Shown here one piece after another: positions 52,593 through 60,966 of a stretch of 64,000 nucleotides of DNA. The first letter of the stretch is position 1. Every line of letters starts with the position of its first letter. The position numbers and the translations under genes are program-made. This DNA comes from Fidelibacterota bacterium SCGC AAA298-D23 (GTDB lineage: Bacteria; Fidelibacterota; Marinisomatia; Marinisomatales; Marinisomataceae): NCBI GenBank assembly GCA_000402655.1, contig AQSI01000001.1:1-64000 (forward strand), written 5' to 3'. Below the pieces are notes generated by a model. The model worked only from the letters and a program-made list of their open reading frames with translations, was not told the DNA's origin and did not search any database.

Positions 52593-54432
52593 TGATTAAA
52601 TCCTTTACTTTTTCTTCAATTTTTGATGCACCAAGAGGTTTTCCTTGAACTTCATTTAGTCCAATTGCATCAACTAAATATTCTGCTCTTATAATTTGTC
52701 TAAATTGTCCTGTATTGACTTCTGGAATTAAAACTTTCTTATAATTATTCAATATTTCACCCAAGTCTTTAGGTAAAGGAGAAATCCAATTAATTGAAAC
52801 ATGACCAACCTTAAGATTTTCAGATAATAAAGATTCTGTGGCAGCTCTACAGGCACCATGAGAACTTCCCCAACTTAAGATCAGTACATCTCCACTTTTT
52901 TCACCAAAAACTTTTGTTTCAGGAAGCTCATTAGCGATATTTGCAATTTTTTGAGCTCTAATCTGAACCATTTTTTGATGATTATCAGAATCATAATTCA
53001 CGTTTCCAGTAACATCTTGCTTTTCTAGCCCTCCGATTCTGTGTTCTAAGCCCTTTGTGCCAGGTATTGCCCAGCTTCTAGCTAAAGTTTCCTCGTCTCT
53101 TTTGTAGGGAAGAAATTGTTCGTCTTTATTTTCTTGAGCGAACTCAACCTTAAATTCTTCTAATTTATTTGGATCAGGTATAAGCCAAGGTTCGGAACCA
53201 TTGACTAAATACCCATCTGACAATACCATTACAGGTGTCATATATTTAACAGCTAACCTACATGCTTCATAGGTTGCAAAAAAGCAATCACCTGGGGTAG
53301 TTGGTGCAATGACGGGGATCGGCGCTTCGCCATTTCTTCCATAGACAGCTTGAAATAAATCTGACTGTTCTGTCTTTGTTGGCAAACCTGTACTTGGACC
53401 ACCTCTTTGAACATTGATAACTACCAAAGGTAGTTCTGTCATTACTGCCAATCCTAAAAATTCTGTTTTAAGTGCAATACCAGGACCAGAAGAAGCTGTA
53501 ATTCCAAGGGCCCCACCATAAGAAGCTCCTAAAGCTGCACCTATTCCAGCAATTTCGTCTTCTGCTTGGTAAGTTTTTATTCCAAACTGCTTCCAATTAG
53601 AAAGTGTATGTAAAATATTACTTGCAGGTGTAATTGGATAGCCTGCAAAGGTGATACCTAAATTACTTTTTTCAGCAGCAGTCAAAATACCCAAACACGA
53701 AGCAAGTGTTCCATTCATATTTCTATATTTACCCTTCGGAAGTTTTGCTTTTTCAACGATAAATCTTGTAGTAAATATTTCGGCTGTATCCCCATAATTA
53801 TATCCAGCATTTAAAGCTCTAACATTTGCCTCAATAATATCAGGCTTTGATTTAAATTTTTGATTTAGCCAGTCGATTGTAGGCTCAAGGGGTCTATCAT
53901 ACATCCAAAATAAAACTCCAAGTGCACATAAATTTTTTGTACGATCAACCATTTTTGATGGTATGTCAATTCCTTCACATGCATTGGTAACAAGCTTCCC
54001 CATTTCGATAAAATGTGTAGAATAGTAATCAACAAGTGATCCATCCTCCGTAGGATCATCTTCATATCCTGCTAATGTCAAATTTTTCTTTGTAAAAGCA
54101 TTTTTGTTTACAATTAAAGTACCACCTGGTACTAAATCTTTTAAGTGTACTTTTAATGCAGCAGGATTCATTGCAACCAAAACGTCGGGTTTTTCACCGG
54201 GGGTGTGAATTTCCTGTGAGCTAAAATGGATTTGGAAAGAACTAACACCTGCCAAAGAACCTGCAGGAGCACGAATTTCTGCTGGAAAATCAGGTAGAGT
54301 ACTTAAATCGTTTCCAACAACAGCAGAAGTTTGTGTAAATCTTCCACCACTCAACTGCATACCATCTCCAGAGTCACCTGCAAATCTAATTGTAACATTG
54401 TCGATTGTTTTGTTGCTTACATTTTTAGCCAT
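52585..54432 (-). CDS. korA: 2-oxoacid:ferredoxin oxidoreductase, fused gamma-alpha subunit (KorA-like)
   Basis: 615 residues. The N-terminal gamma domain begins IRFAGDSGDGMQLSGG and extends to about residue 190. The alpha domain contains FAGYPITPASNILHTLS, the EDEIAGIGAALGASYGG block and VVINVQRGGPSTGLPTKTEQ. ATG 54432 is chosen over an upstream TTG because GGAG precedes it by seven bases. With KorB it would decarboxylate 2-oxoglutarate (or pyruvate) to the CoA thioester and reduce ferredoxin, standing in for the lipoate-dependent 2-oxoglutarate dehydrogenase. It is divergent from the SUF operon. Confidence 0.93.
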   Translation of the reverse strand: MAKNVSNKTIDNVTIRFAGDSGDGMQLSGGRFTQTSAVVGNDLSTLPDFPAEIRAPAGSLAGVSSFQIHFSSQEIHTPGEKPDVLVAMNPAALKVHLKDLVPGGTLIVNKNAFTKKNLTLAGYEDDPTEDGSLVDYYSTHFIEMGKLVTNACEGIDIPSKMVDRTKNLCALGVLFWMYDRPLEPTIDWLNQKFKSKPDIIEANVRALNAGYNYGDTAEIFTTRFIVEKAKLPKGKYRNMNGTLASCLGILTAAEKSNLGITFAGYPITPASNILHTLSNWKQFGIKTYQAEDEIAGIGAALGASYGGALGITASSGPGIALKTEFLGLAVMTELPLVVINVQRGGPSTGLPTKTEQSDLFQAVYGRNGEAPIPVIAPTTPGDCFFATYEACRLAVKYMTPVMVLSDGYLVNGSEPWLIPDPNKLEEFKVEFAQENKDEQFLPYKRDEETLARSWAIPGTKGLEHRIGGLEKQDVTGNVNYDSDNHQKMVQIRAQKIANIANELPETKVFGEKSGDVLILSWGSSHGACRAATESLLSENLKVGHVSINWISPLPKDLGEILNNYKKVLIPEVNTGQFRQIIRAEYLVDAIGLNEVQGKPLGASKIEEKVKDLING

Positions 54433-54554
54433 TTTTTTCTCCAAATGAGAAACAATTTACATTATGGAATTTAACATAGCAATTAGTATGAAAATTAAAA
54501 TTTTTCTAAAACTATAGGACATAAATCTTATGGTAATTAAATTCCTTCCCTTAT

Positions 54555-54866
54555 ATGGAAAACATAAAAAATAATGTGGTTGAAGTACTCAAGCAATGTA
54601 ATGATCCAGAGCTTCCAATAGACCTGTGGAATCTTGGATTAATTTATGACTTGAAAATTAATGAAGAGGGTGAAAAATTTTCAGTGGATATTTTAATGTC
54701 TCTTACTACTCCCGGCTGTACAATGGGTCAATATATGATTGAAGACATAAAAAGTAAAATGTCATCAATTGAATCTATTTCAAGAGTAGATGTGGAGTTA
54801 ACGTTCGATCCACCATGGAGCCCAGAAATGATGACAGAGGAAGGTAAAGTAAAATTAGGGTTATAA
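54555..54866 (+). CDS. DUF59 / MIP18-family iron-sulfur assembly factor
   Basis: 103 residues: NDPELPIDLWNLGLIYD, LTTPGCTMGQYM with the single conserved cysteine, and the ending FDPPWSPEMMTEEGKVKLGL. It is a stand-alone copy of the domain that forms the C-terminal half of SufT, encoded 4.5 kb later in the same operon. DUF59 proteins help deliver Fe-S clusters. First gene of the SUF operon; it overlaps sufA by one base. Confidence 0.9.
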   Translation: MENIKNNVVEVLKQCNDPELPIDLWNLGLIYDLKINEEGEKFSVDILMSLTTPGCTMGQYMIEDIKSKMSSIESISRVDVELTFDPPWSPEMMTEEGKVKLGL

Positions 54867-55213
54867 TGAACGAAGATCTTAAAAACCAAAAAATTAGCAT
54901 TACTAAAAAAGCTGCAACTAGGCTAAAAAATATAATTGAGAACGAAGAAACCGATTCAAAAGGAATTAGAGTTACAATTGATACTGGTGGTTGCTCTGGA
55001 ATGTCGTATAAAATAACATTTGAAAATGAAAAAAATGAATTTGACAAAGTATTTGACAGTCATGGCATCACAATATTTTGTGATGTCAAAAGCTGGATTT
55101 ATGTCAGAGGATGTGAGATAGATTTTTCAACAGACTTACTTAACGGAGGATTTAAAGTTAATAATCCAAATGCTACAAGAACATGTGGATGCGGGATTAG
55201 CTTTTCAGCATAA
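54866..55213 (+). CDS. sufA: SufA/IscA A-type Fe-S carrier
   Basis: 115 residues. The three cluster cysteines are seen as GGCSGMSY near residue 46 and CGCGISF at the C-terminus. It accepts clusters from SufBCD and passes them to targets. Two bases separate it from sufB. Confidence 0.93.
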   Translation: MNEDLKNQKISITKKAATRLKNIIENEETDSKGIRVTIDTGGCSGMSYKITFENEKNEFDKVFDSHGITIFCDVKSWIYVRGCEIDFSTDLLNGGFKVNNPNATRTCGCGISFSA

Positions 55214-55215
55214 TT

Positions 55216-56661
55216 ATGGTAGATAAAAATCAACAGGTAATTGATAAAACTCTTGAACAAGAGTATAAATACGGATTCACAACAGATATAGATCAAACCA
55301 AATTTGATCCGGGCCTTAATGAAGAGGTTATTACTAAACTTTCAAAAATTAAAAATGAACCTAAATGGTTGCTTGAATGGAGATTGAAAGCATTTAAGAA
55401 TTGGAAAAAAATGTCCGAACCAACTTGGGCAAAAATTGAATACGAACCAATCGATTATCAAGCACTAAGTTATTATGCTGCTCCTAAACAAAAAAAGAAT
55501 GATAGTCTTGATGATGTCGATCCTGAAATACTGGAAACCTACAATAAGCTTGGTATTTCCCTTGATGAACAAAAAAGATTAGAGGGTGTAGCTGTTGACG
55601 CAGTTTTTGATAGTGTATCAATTGCAACTACATTTAAAGATGAGCTTGCTAAACATGGAATTATATTCTGTTCTTTTTCGGAGGCAGTTCACGATCATCC
55701 TGAATTAATAAAGAAATATTTGGGCTCTGTTATTCCTGCAACCGATAATTATTTTGCTGCCTTGAATTCTGCAGTATTTAGTGATGGTTCATTCGTTTAC
55801 ATCCCTAAAGGCGTACGATGCCCAATGGAACTATCTACTTACTTTAGAATCAATGCAACCAACACTGGTCAATTTGAGCGTACTCTTATCGTTGCTGATG
55901 AAGGTAGTTATGTAAGTTATCTTGAGGGGTGTACAGCACCAATGAGGGACGAAAATCAATTGCACGCTGCATGCGTAGAGCTTGTTGCTCATAAAGATGC
56001 TACTATCAAATATTCTACAATTCAAAACTGGTATTCCGGAGATAAAGAAGGTAAAGGTGGTATCTATAATTTTGTAACAAAAAGAGGAACTTGTCTTGGT
56101 GATAATTCAAAAATTTCATGGACACAAGTTGAAACTGGCTCTGCAATTACCTGGAAATATCCTAGTGTAATTATGCAAGGAGACAATAGTGTTGGTGAAT
56201 TTTATTCAGTAGCAGTGACAAAGAACAAACAACAAGCTGATACTGGTACAAAAATGATTCACATGGGTAAAAACACAAAAAGCACTATCATTACAAAAGG
56301 TATATCTGCGGGAGAAGGACAAAATACTTATCGCGGTGGAGTTAAAATTTTAAAAAATGCTGAAAATGCGCAAAATTTTTCACAATGCGATTCAATTCTA
56401 ATTGGAGATAAATGTGGAGCTCATACGTTTCCATACATTGATGTAAAAAATCCATCAGCAAAAATGGAACACGAAGCTACTACTTCTAGTATTGGAGAAG
56501 ATCAACTTTTCTATTGTAATCAAAGAGGTATAAAGCTTGATGATGCTGTTTCAATGATTGTAAACGGATTCTGTAAAGAAGTTTTTGAAGAACTACCTAT
56601 GGAATTTGCTGTTGAAGCAAAACAATTGATTGAAGTGACCCTTGAAAATAGTGTAGGATAA
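55216..56661 (+). CDS. sufB: Fe-S cluster scaffold subunit SufB
   Basis: 481 residues. Conserved SufB stretches: GSFVYIPKGVRCPMELST, SYVSYLEGCTAPMRDE, the FYSVAVTKNKQQADTGTKM beta helix and the C-terminal FCKEVFEELPMEFAVEA. The scaffold binds SufC and SufD and builds [4Fe-4S] clusters. Four bases before sufC. Confidence 0.97.
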   Translation: MVDKNQQVIDKTLEQEYKYGFTTDIDQTKFDPGLNEEVITKLSKIKNEPKWLLEWRLKAFKNWKKMSEPTWAKIEYEPIDYQALSYYAAPKQKKNDSLDDVDPEILETYNKLGISLDEQKRLEGVAVDAVFDSVSIATTFKDELAKHGIIFCSFSEAVHDHPELIKKYLGSVIPATDNYFAALNSAVFSDGSFVYIPKGVRCPMELSTYFRINATNTGQFERTLIVADEGSYVSYLEGCTAPMRDENQLHAACVELVAHKDATIKYSTIQNWYSGDKEGKGGIYNFVTKRGTCLGDNSKISWTQVETGSAITWKYPSVIMQGDNSVGEFYSVAVTKNKQQADTGTKMIHMGKNTKSTIITKGISAGEGQNTYRGGVKILKNAENAQNFSQCDSILIGDKCGAHTFPYIDVKNPSAKMEHEATTSSIGEDQLFYCNQRGIKLDDAVSMIVNGFCKEVFEELPMEFAVEAKQLIEVTLENSVG

Positions 56662-56665
56662 TAAA

Positions 56666-57406
56666 ATGATTAAAATTAAAAACTTAGAAGCATCGATTGA
56701 TGATAAAACAATATTAAAAGGTATTGATATGGAAATACCAGCTGGAGAAGTGCATGTAATTATGGGCAGAAATGGTTCTGGTAAGAGCACATTGGCTAAT
56801 GTAATTGCTGGTAATGAAGCTTACGAAGTAGATGGTGGAAGTATTTCAATGAATGATACTGATATTACTGAGATGAGCATTGAAAATAGAGCTTTAGAAG
56901 GTATTTTTTTATGCTTTCAATACCCCGTTGCTATTCCTGGAGTAGGTATGGCCTATTTCTTAAGATCAGCATTAAATGCTCATAGAAAACATCAAGGTAA
57001 AGATGAAATGGATGCACTAGAATTTTTAAATAATGCTAAAGCCATATTATCAGAGCTAGGACTTGATGATTCTTTTTTAAAGAGATCAATAAATGACGGA
57101 TTTTCTGGAGGAGAAAAAAAGAAAAGTGAAATACTTCAACTCCTAACTATAAATCCAAAGTTAGCAGTTTTAGATGAAACTGATTCGGGATTAGATGTTG
57201 ATGCATTAAGAACAGTTGCTAAAGGTGTTAATAAGTTTAAAAATGACAATAATTCTGTATTAATTATCACCCACTATCAGCGCTTACTCAACTACATTAA
57301 ACCTGATGTAGTTCATTTAATGATTGATGGAAAAATTGTTGAGTCTGGAGATATGTCACTCGTAGAAAAAGTTGAAAAAGATGGATATTCTTGGTTAGAG
57401 AAATAA
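56666..57406 (+). CDS. sufC: SUF ATPase SufC
   Basis: 246 residues. Walker A GRNGSGKST, signature GFSGGEKKKSE, Walker B LAVLDETDSGLD and the switch ITHYQRLL are complete. The DETDSGLD ending is the SufC-specific form. It drives conformational change of SufBD. One base before sufD. Confidence 0.97.
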   Translation: MIKIKNLEASIDDKTILKGIDMEIPAGEVHVIMGRNGSGKSTLANVIAGNEAYEVDGGSISMNDTDITEMSIENRALEGIFLCFQYPVAIPGVGMAYFLRSALNAHRKHQGKDEMDALEFLNNAKAILSELGLDDSFLKRSINDGFSGGEKKKSEILQLLTINPKLAVLDETDSGLDVDALRTVAKGVNKFKNDNNSVLIITHYQRLLNYIKPDVVHLMIDGKIVESGDMSLVEKVEKDGYSWLEK

Positions 57407-57407
57407 A

Positions 57408-58589
57408 ATGATCAACTTAATCAAAAAAAATAGTTTAGAGTTTTTCAATGCAAATGGTTTACCAAGCAAAAAACTCGAAAATTGGAAATTCACCTCTTCC
57501 AAAAATTTTAAAAGTTTTAATAAATCATCTTCTTCAATTAAAAATCAAAAAATTGAATCTGATGAATTATCAATTGTATTTGTTAATGGGGTTCTTGATA
57601 AAAATTCATTAAAAAATTTTAAATTTTCTGATTTACTTGAAGTTAAAAACTTAGATGAGCTTAATGATAAAGAACTATTACGTTGCTCTGAAAATTTTTT
57701 AAAAGAATCTATGTTTAATCTTGGAATATCTGAATTTGAACATGGTAGTTATCTTTCGTTTAAAAGAAATTCAGTTATTGAGGAAGTTATTAATATCAAA
57801 AATTATTTTTTTGAAAACGGCAATAATGAAAGAGTATCTTCTTTCAATATTTTTCATATTAATGAAGGGTCGGAAATTTCTATCATTGAAGAAGATATTA
57901 AAGAAAACCATTCAATATTCAATTTGAAGCTAAACAAATTCATTTGTGAAAATTCTACAATATTCAAATATGGAAAATCTTTCAATGATCACTCACAAAC
58001 ATATTCATTATCATACAACTACTATCAAATTAAAAAAGATGTTGTATTAAGTGTTGATTCCATAATCACAAGCTCTTTTTTTAATAAGGAATTTATTGAG
58101 GTTGATCTTAACAACTCAGGAAGTGATGCTAAAATTAATATTTTAAATCTTGGTAAAGATGAGCAGCATATTGACAACAATATTTTAATAAACCACAACG
58201 CTGAGCATTGTACAAGTTTTCAACATGTGAGAAATGTCCTAGATAATAAATCTACAGCAGTTTTTAACGGTAAAGTTATTGTTGCTGAAGGAGCGCAACA
58301 AACTGATTCAAATCAATCTAATAAGAATCTACTTCTTTCACTTGAGTCAAATGCATTTTCCAATCCTCAGCTAGAAATCTATGCTGATGATGTTTCTTGT
58401 GGACATGGTTCAACAACAGGTGCTTTGGATGAGAATAGTATTTTTTACCTACGTGCCAGAGGAATTGACTATTCAAGTGCTCAAAAAATATTGATCAAAG
58501 CTTTTGCAAAAGAAGTCATTGACGACTTTTCTCTTTCATCGCTCCAAGATATATCCGAAATTGCTTTGGATAGCTGGATTAATGGATAA
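57408..58589 (+). CDS. sufD: SUF scaffold subunit SufD
   Basis: 393 residues. Weakly conserved N-terminus, then the beta-helix core and the terminal DDVSCGHGSTTGALDE with the conserved histidine, followed by YLRARGIDYSSAQKILIKAF. The gene is AT-richer in its first half than sufB. It overlaps sufE by eight bases. Confidence 0.94.
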   Translation: MINLIKKNSLEFFNANGLPSKKLENWKFTSSKNFKSFNKSSSSIKNQKIESDELSIVFVNGVLDKNSLKNFKFSDLLEVKNLDELNDKELLRCSENFLKESMFNLGISEFEHGSYLSFKRNSVIEEVINIKNYFFENGNNERVSSFNIFHINEGSEISIIEEDIKENHSIFNLKLNKFICENSTIFKYGKSFNDHSQTYSLSYNYYQIKKDVVLSVDSIITSSFFNKEFIEVDLNNSGSDAKINILNLGKDEQHIDNNILINHNAEHCTSFQHVRNVLDNKSTAVFNGKVIVAEGAQQTDSNQSNKNLLLSLESNAFSNPQLEIYADDVSCGHGSTTGALDENSIFYLRARGIDYSSAQKILIKAFAKEVIDDFSLSSLQDISEIALDSWING

Positions 58590-59007
58590 TATAAAAAATA
58601 ATCTCGCAAATATTCGTGATGGCTTTTCTGTTTTAGACGGACAAGACAAGTTGGTGTATTTAATTGATTTAGGCAAAAAACTAGATCATATAAACGAGTC
58701 TGATCGAACTGAAGATAGAAAAATCCATGCATGTACTTCACAAACCTGGCTAAAACTAGGTTATGAAAATAATCTTGTAACGCTTAAAGCTTTTTCAGAA
58801 AGTACGATTGTTAAAGGCCTGCTGCGAATTCTTCAAATTGGTTTCAATAATTCTGAAAAAAAGAGTATAATTAATTTTATAAATAGTTTTGATGATCCTA
58901 GTAGCTTATTTGAATGGCTAAATCTTGGTCCAGCAATATCTAGTCAGAGACAAAATGGATTTCTAGGTTCACTTAAATACATTAAGAGGGAATTAGATAA
59001 TGCATAA
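58582..59007 (+). CDS. sufE: SufE cysteine-desulfuration acceptor
   Basis: 141 residues from ATG 58582 (ATGGATAA overlap with sufD). The family start is INIR-like (NIRDGFSVLDGQDKLVYLIDLG), then the sulfur-accepting cysteine in HACTSQTWL and the C-terminal FLGSLKYIKREL. Takes persulfide sulfur from SufS. Overlaps sufT by eight bases. Confidence 0.9.
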   Translation: MDNIKNNLANIRDGFSVLDGQDKLVYLIDLGKKLDHINESDRTEDRKIHACTSQTWLKLGYENNLVTLKAFSESTIVKGLLRILQIGFNNSEKKSIINFINSFDDPSSLFEWLNLGPAISSQRQNGFLGSLKYIKRELDNA

Positions 59008-59521
59008 AGAGTTTACAATATTACAAGATATAGTTGTTCACAGTGTTCCTGATGGAGTAAGAACAACTTTAGAAAAAGGAAAAACAGGTATCATTTCTCA
59101 ATCACTAGGAGATAACTATACTATAGTTGTTGAAGGTAATATGTATCAAGTTAGTGGTATCGATGGCGAAAAAATTGGAGAAGAAAAGCGCGATATAAGT
59201 TCCAATAACTTTGCAAGTGAGGAAGAAATATGGAATGTTTTACATACATGTTATGATCCCGAAATTCCTGTAAATATTGTTGATCTTGGATTAGTTTACA
59301 ACTGTGAGATAAAAGAGCAAGACAGTGGAGTAAATATTTTAATTCAAATGACACTAACTGCTCCAGGTTGTGGAATGGGTCCTGTAATTGCTGATGAAGT
59401 GAAACAAAAATTGTTATCACTCGGTGGCGCTAAAGCTGTTGAAGTAGAGCTTGTATGGGAACCTCAATGGAATCAAGATATGATGAGTGACGCGGCAAAG
59501 TTACAATTAGGACTTTATTAA
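59000..59521 (+). CDS. sufT: SufT-type Fe-S maturation protein
   Basis: 173 residues. An N-terminal strand-rich segment (about 75 residues) precedes a DUF59 domain: YDPEIPVNIVDLGLVY, LTAPGCGMGPVI with the conserved cysteine, and WEPQWNQDMMSDAAKLQLGL. SufT supports Fe-S maturation under high demand in Staphylococcus. It is a clear paralogue of the DUF59 gene that opens the operon. Confidence 0.93.
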   Translation: MHKEFTILQDIVVHSVPDGVRTTLEKGKTGIISQSLGDNYTIVVEGNMYQVSGIDGEKIGEEKRDISSNNFASEEEIWNVLHTCYDPEIPVNIVDLGLVYNCEIKEQDSGVNILIQMTLTAPGCGMGPVIADEVKQKLLSLGGAKAVEVELVWEPQWNQDMMSDAAKLQLGLY

Positions 59522-59527
59522 ATTATT

Positions 59528-60721
59528 ATGTTAAATATCAGACAAGATTTTCCAAATCTTAAAGAAAAAAATCGAGGTAAAACTTTAGTTTATCTTGATA
59601 GCGCTGCGACAAGTTTGACTCCGACACAGGTAATTAATTGTGAATCAGAATATTACGAAAAATTTGGAGGAAGCATACATAGAAGTGTGTACGAATTAGG
59701 TGAAAAAGCTACCAATGCATTCGAAAATAGTAGAAAAAGAATAGCAGATTTCGTTGGGGCATCAAAAAATTCAATTGTTTTTACAAAAAGTGCTACAGAA
59801 AGTATCAACCTTGTAGCTGAATCATGGGGATATGATAATTTAAATTCTGGCGATGTTATTTTACTTACTGATATGGAGCATCATTCTAACATAATTCCTT
59901 GGCAAGTAATTTGTAAAAAGACAGGTGCTAAAATAAAGTATTTAAGATCAACTGAGAATGGTACTATCAATCTTGAAGAATTAAAAAAATCTTTAGATAG
60001 TAATGTTAAAATAGTAAGCATAACTCATGCGTCAAATGTTTTCGGAACAATAAATCCAGTTAAAGAGATTACTAATATTGTTAAAAAGAATGGCTCGAAA
60101 ATTATGATTGATGGATGTCAAAGTATTCCTCATATGAAAGTAAATGTGAAAGATTTAGATTGTGATTTTTATGCTTTTTCTGGCCATAAGATGTTTGGGC
60201 CTACCGGAGTTGGTGTATTATATGGTAAGGAAGAAATTTTAGAAGAGATGCAACCATATCAAACTGGTGGAGGCATAATTGAAACTGTCACAATGACTGA
60301 ATCTACTTGGACAAGTATTCCGCATAAATTTGAACCAGGATCCCCAATGGCAGCTCAAGTCATTGCACTTGCGGAAGCAGTAGATTATTTAGAGGCATGC
60401 TTAGAAAAACATGATAATTTTTTAAATGAGTATTCCCTAGAAAAAATGAAGTCAATTGATGGTATATCAATATATGGAAACGCTTCTGAAAGAACTCCAA
60501 TTATAAGCTTTAATATTGAAGGTGTTCACTCACTCGATTTAGCTCACTTTTTAGATTACGAAGGAATTAATATTAGATCAGGTCATCATTGTTGTCAACC
60601 GCTAATGCAAGCATTGGACATCACAGCGTGTGCACGAGCTAGTTTTTATTTTTATAACAATACTGAAGAAGTAGATTATCTCGTCGATAAAATAAACAAA
60701 GCGATTCAGGTTATTAAATAA
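59528..60721 (+). CDS. sufS: Cysteine desulfurase SufS
   Basis: 397 residues. PLP lysine in SGHKMFGPTGVGVLYG, TKSATESINLVAESW and TDMEHHSNIIPWQ in the cofactor pocket, and the catalytic cysteine in RSGHHCCQPLM near residue 355. Provides sulfur for the SUF machinery. Its last base is shared with the DUF2480 start. Confidence 0.96.
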   Translation: MLNIRQDFPNLKEKNRGKTLVYLDSAATSLTPTQVINCESEYYEKFGGSIHRSVYELGEKATNAFENSRKRIADFVGASKNSIVFTKSATESINLVAESWGYDNLNSGDVILLTDMEHHSNIIPWQVICKKTGAKIKYLRSTENGTINLEELKKSLDSNVKIVSITHASNVFGTINPVKEITNIVKKNGSKIMIDGCQSIPHMKVNVKDLDCDFYAFSGHKMFGPTGVGVLYGKEEILEEMQPYQTGGGIIETVTMTESTWTSIPHKFEPGSPMAAQVIALAEAVDYLEACLEKHDNFLNEYSLEKMKSIDGISIYGNASERTPIISFNIEGVHSLDLAHFLDYEGINIRSGHHCCQPLMQALDITACARASFYFYNNTEEVDYLVDKINKAIQVIK

Positions 60722-60966
60722 TGCAAAATATAAATTTAGACGACTTTTTGACTGAAGGAATAATTAAAGAAAAAGATTTTAGGGAAAAAGTATCTTTAAT
60801 TGAATGGGAAAAATATCAAGATCAAAAAGTCATTATTAAAGGATGTTCAAAAGCTACAATTCCTACATGGGCATATTTAATAATTGCTGCTAAATTAACT
60901 CGATATGCTAAACGAATCTATTTTGGTGAGCCTTGCTCTGCAATTGACATTTTTAAAAACTCTTAA
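60721..60966 (+). CDS. DUF2480-related small protein, about half the family length
   Basis: 81 residues. LREKDFRE-like (IKEKDFREKVSLIEWEKYQDQKV, split) and IKGCSKATIPTWAYLIIA, then YFGEPCSAIDIFKN, match both repeats of DUF2480, which normally spans about 160 residues. Here one copy joins the start of the first repeat to the end of the second. DUF2480 genes lie in SUF operons of Bacteroidota; role unknown. It overlaps the convergent Fe-S oxidoreductase gene by four bases. Confidence 0.7.
   Translation: MQNINLDDFLTEGIIKEKDFREKVSLIEWEKYQDQKVIIKGCSKATIPTWAYLIIAAKLTRYAKRIYFGEPCSAIDIFKNS

Noticed and set aside
54513..54537. Possible IscR-type site upstream of the SUF operon
   Set aside because: The right half matches TAxGGxxxT but the left half has GG in place of CC; only a short CATAA-ATC-TTATG repeat remains.
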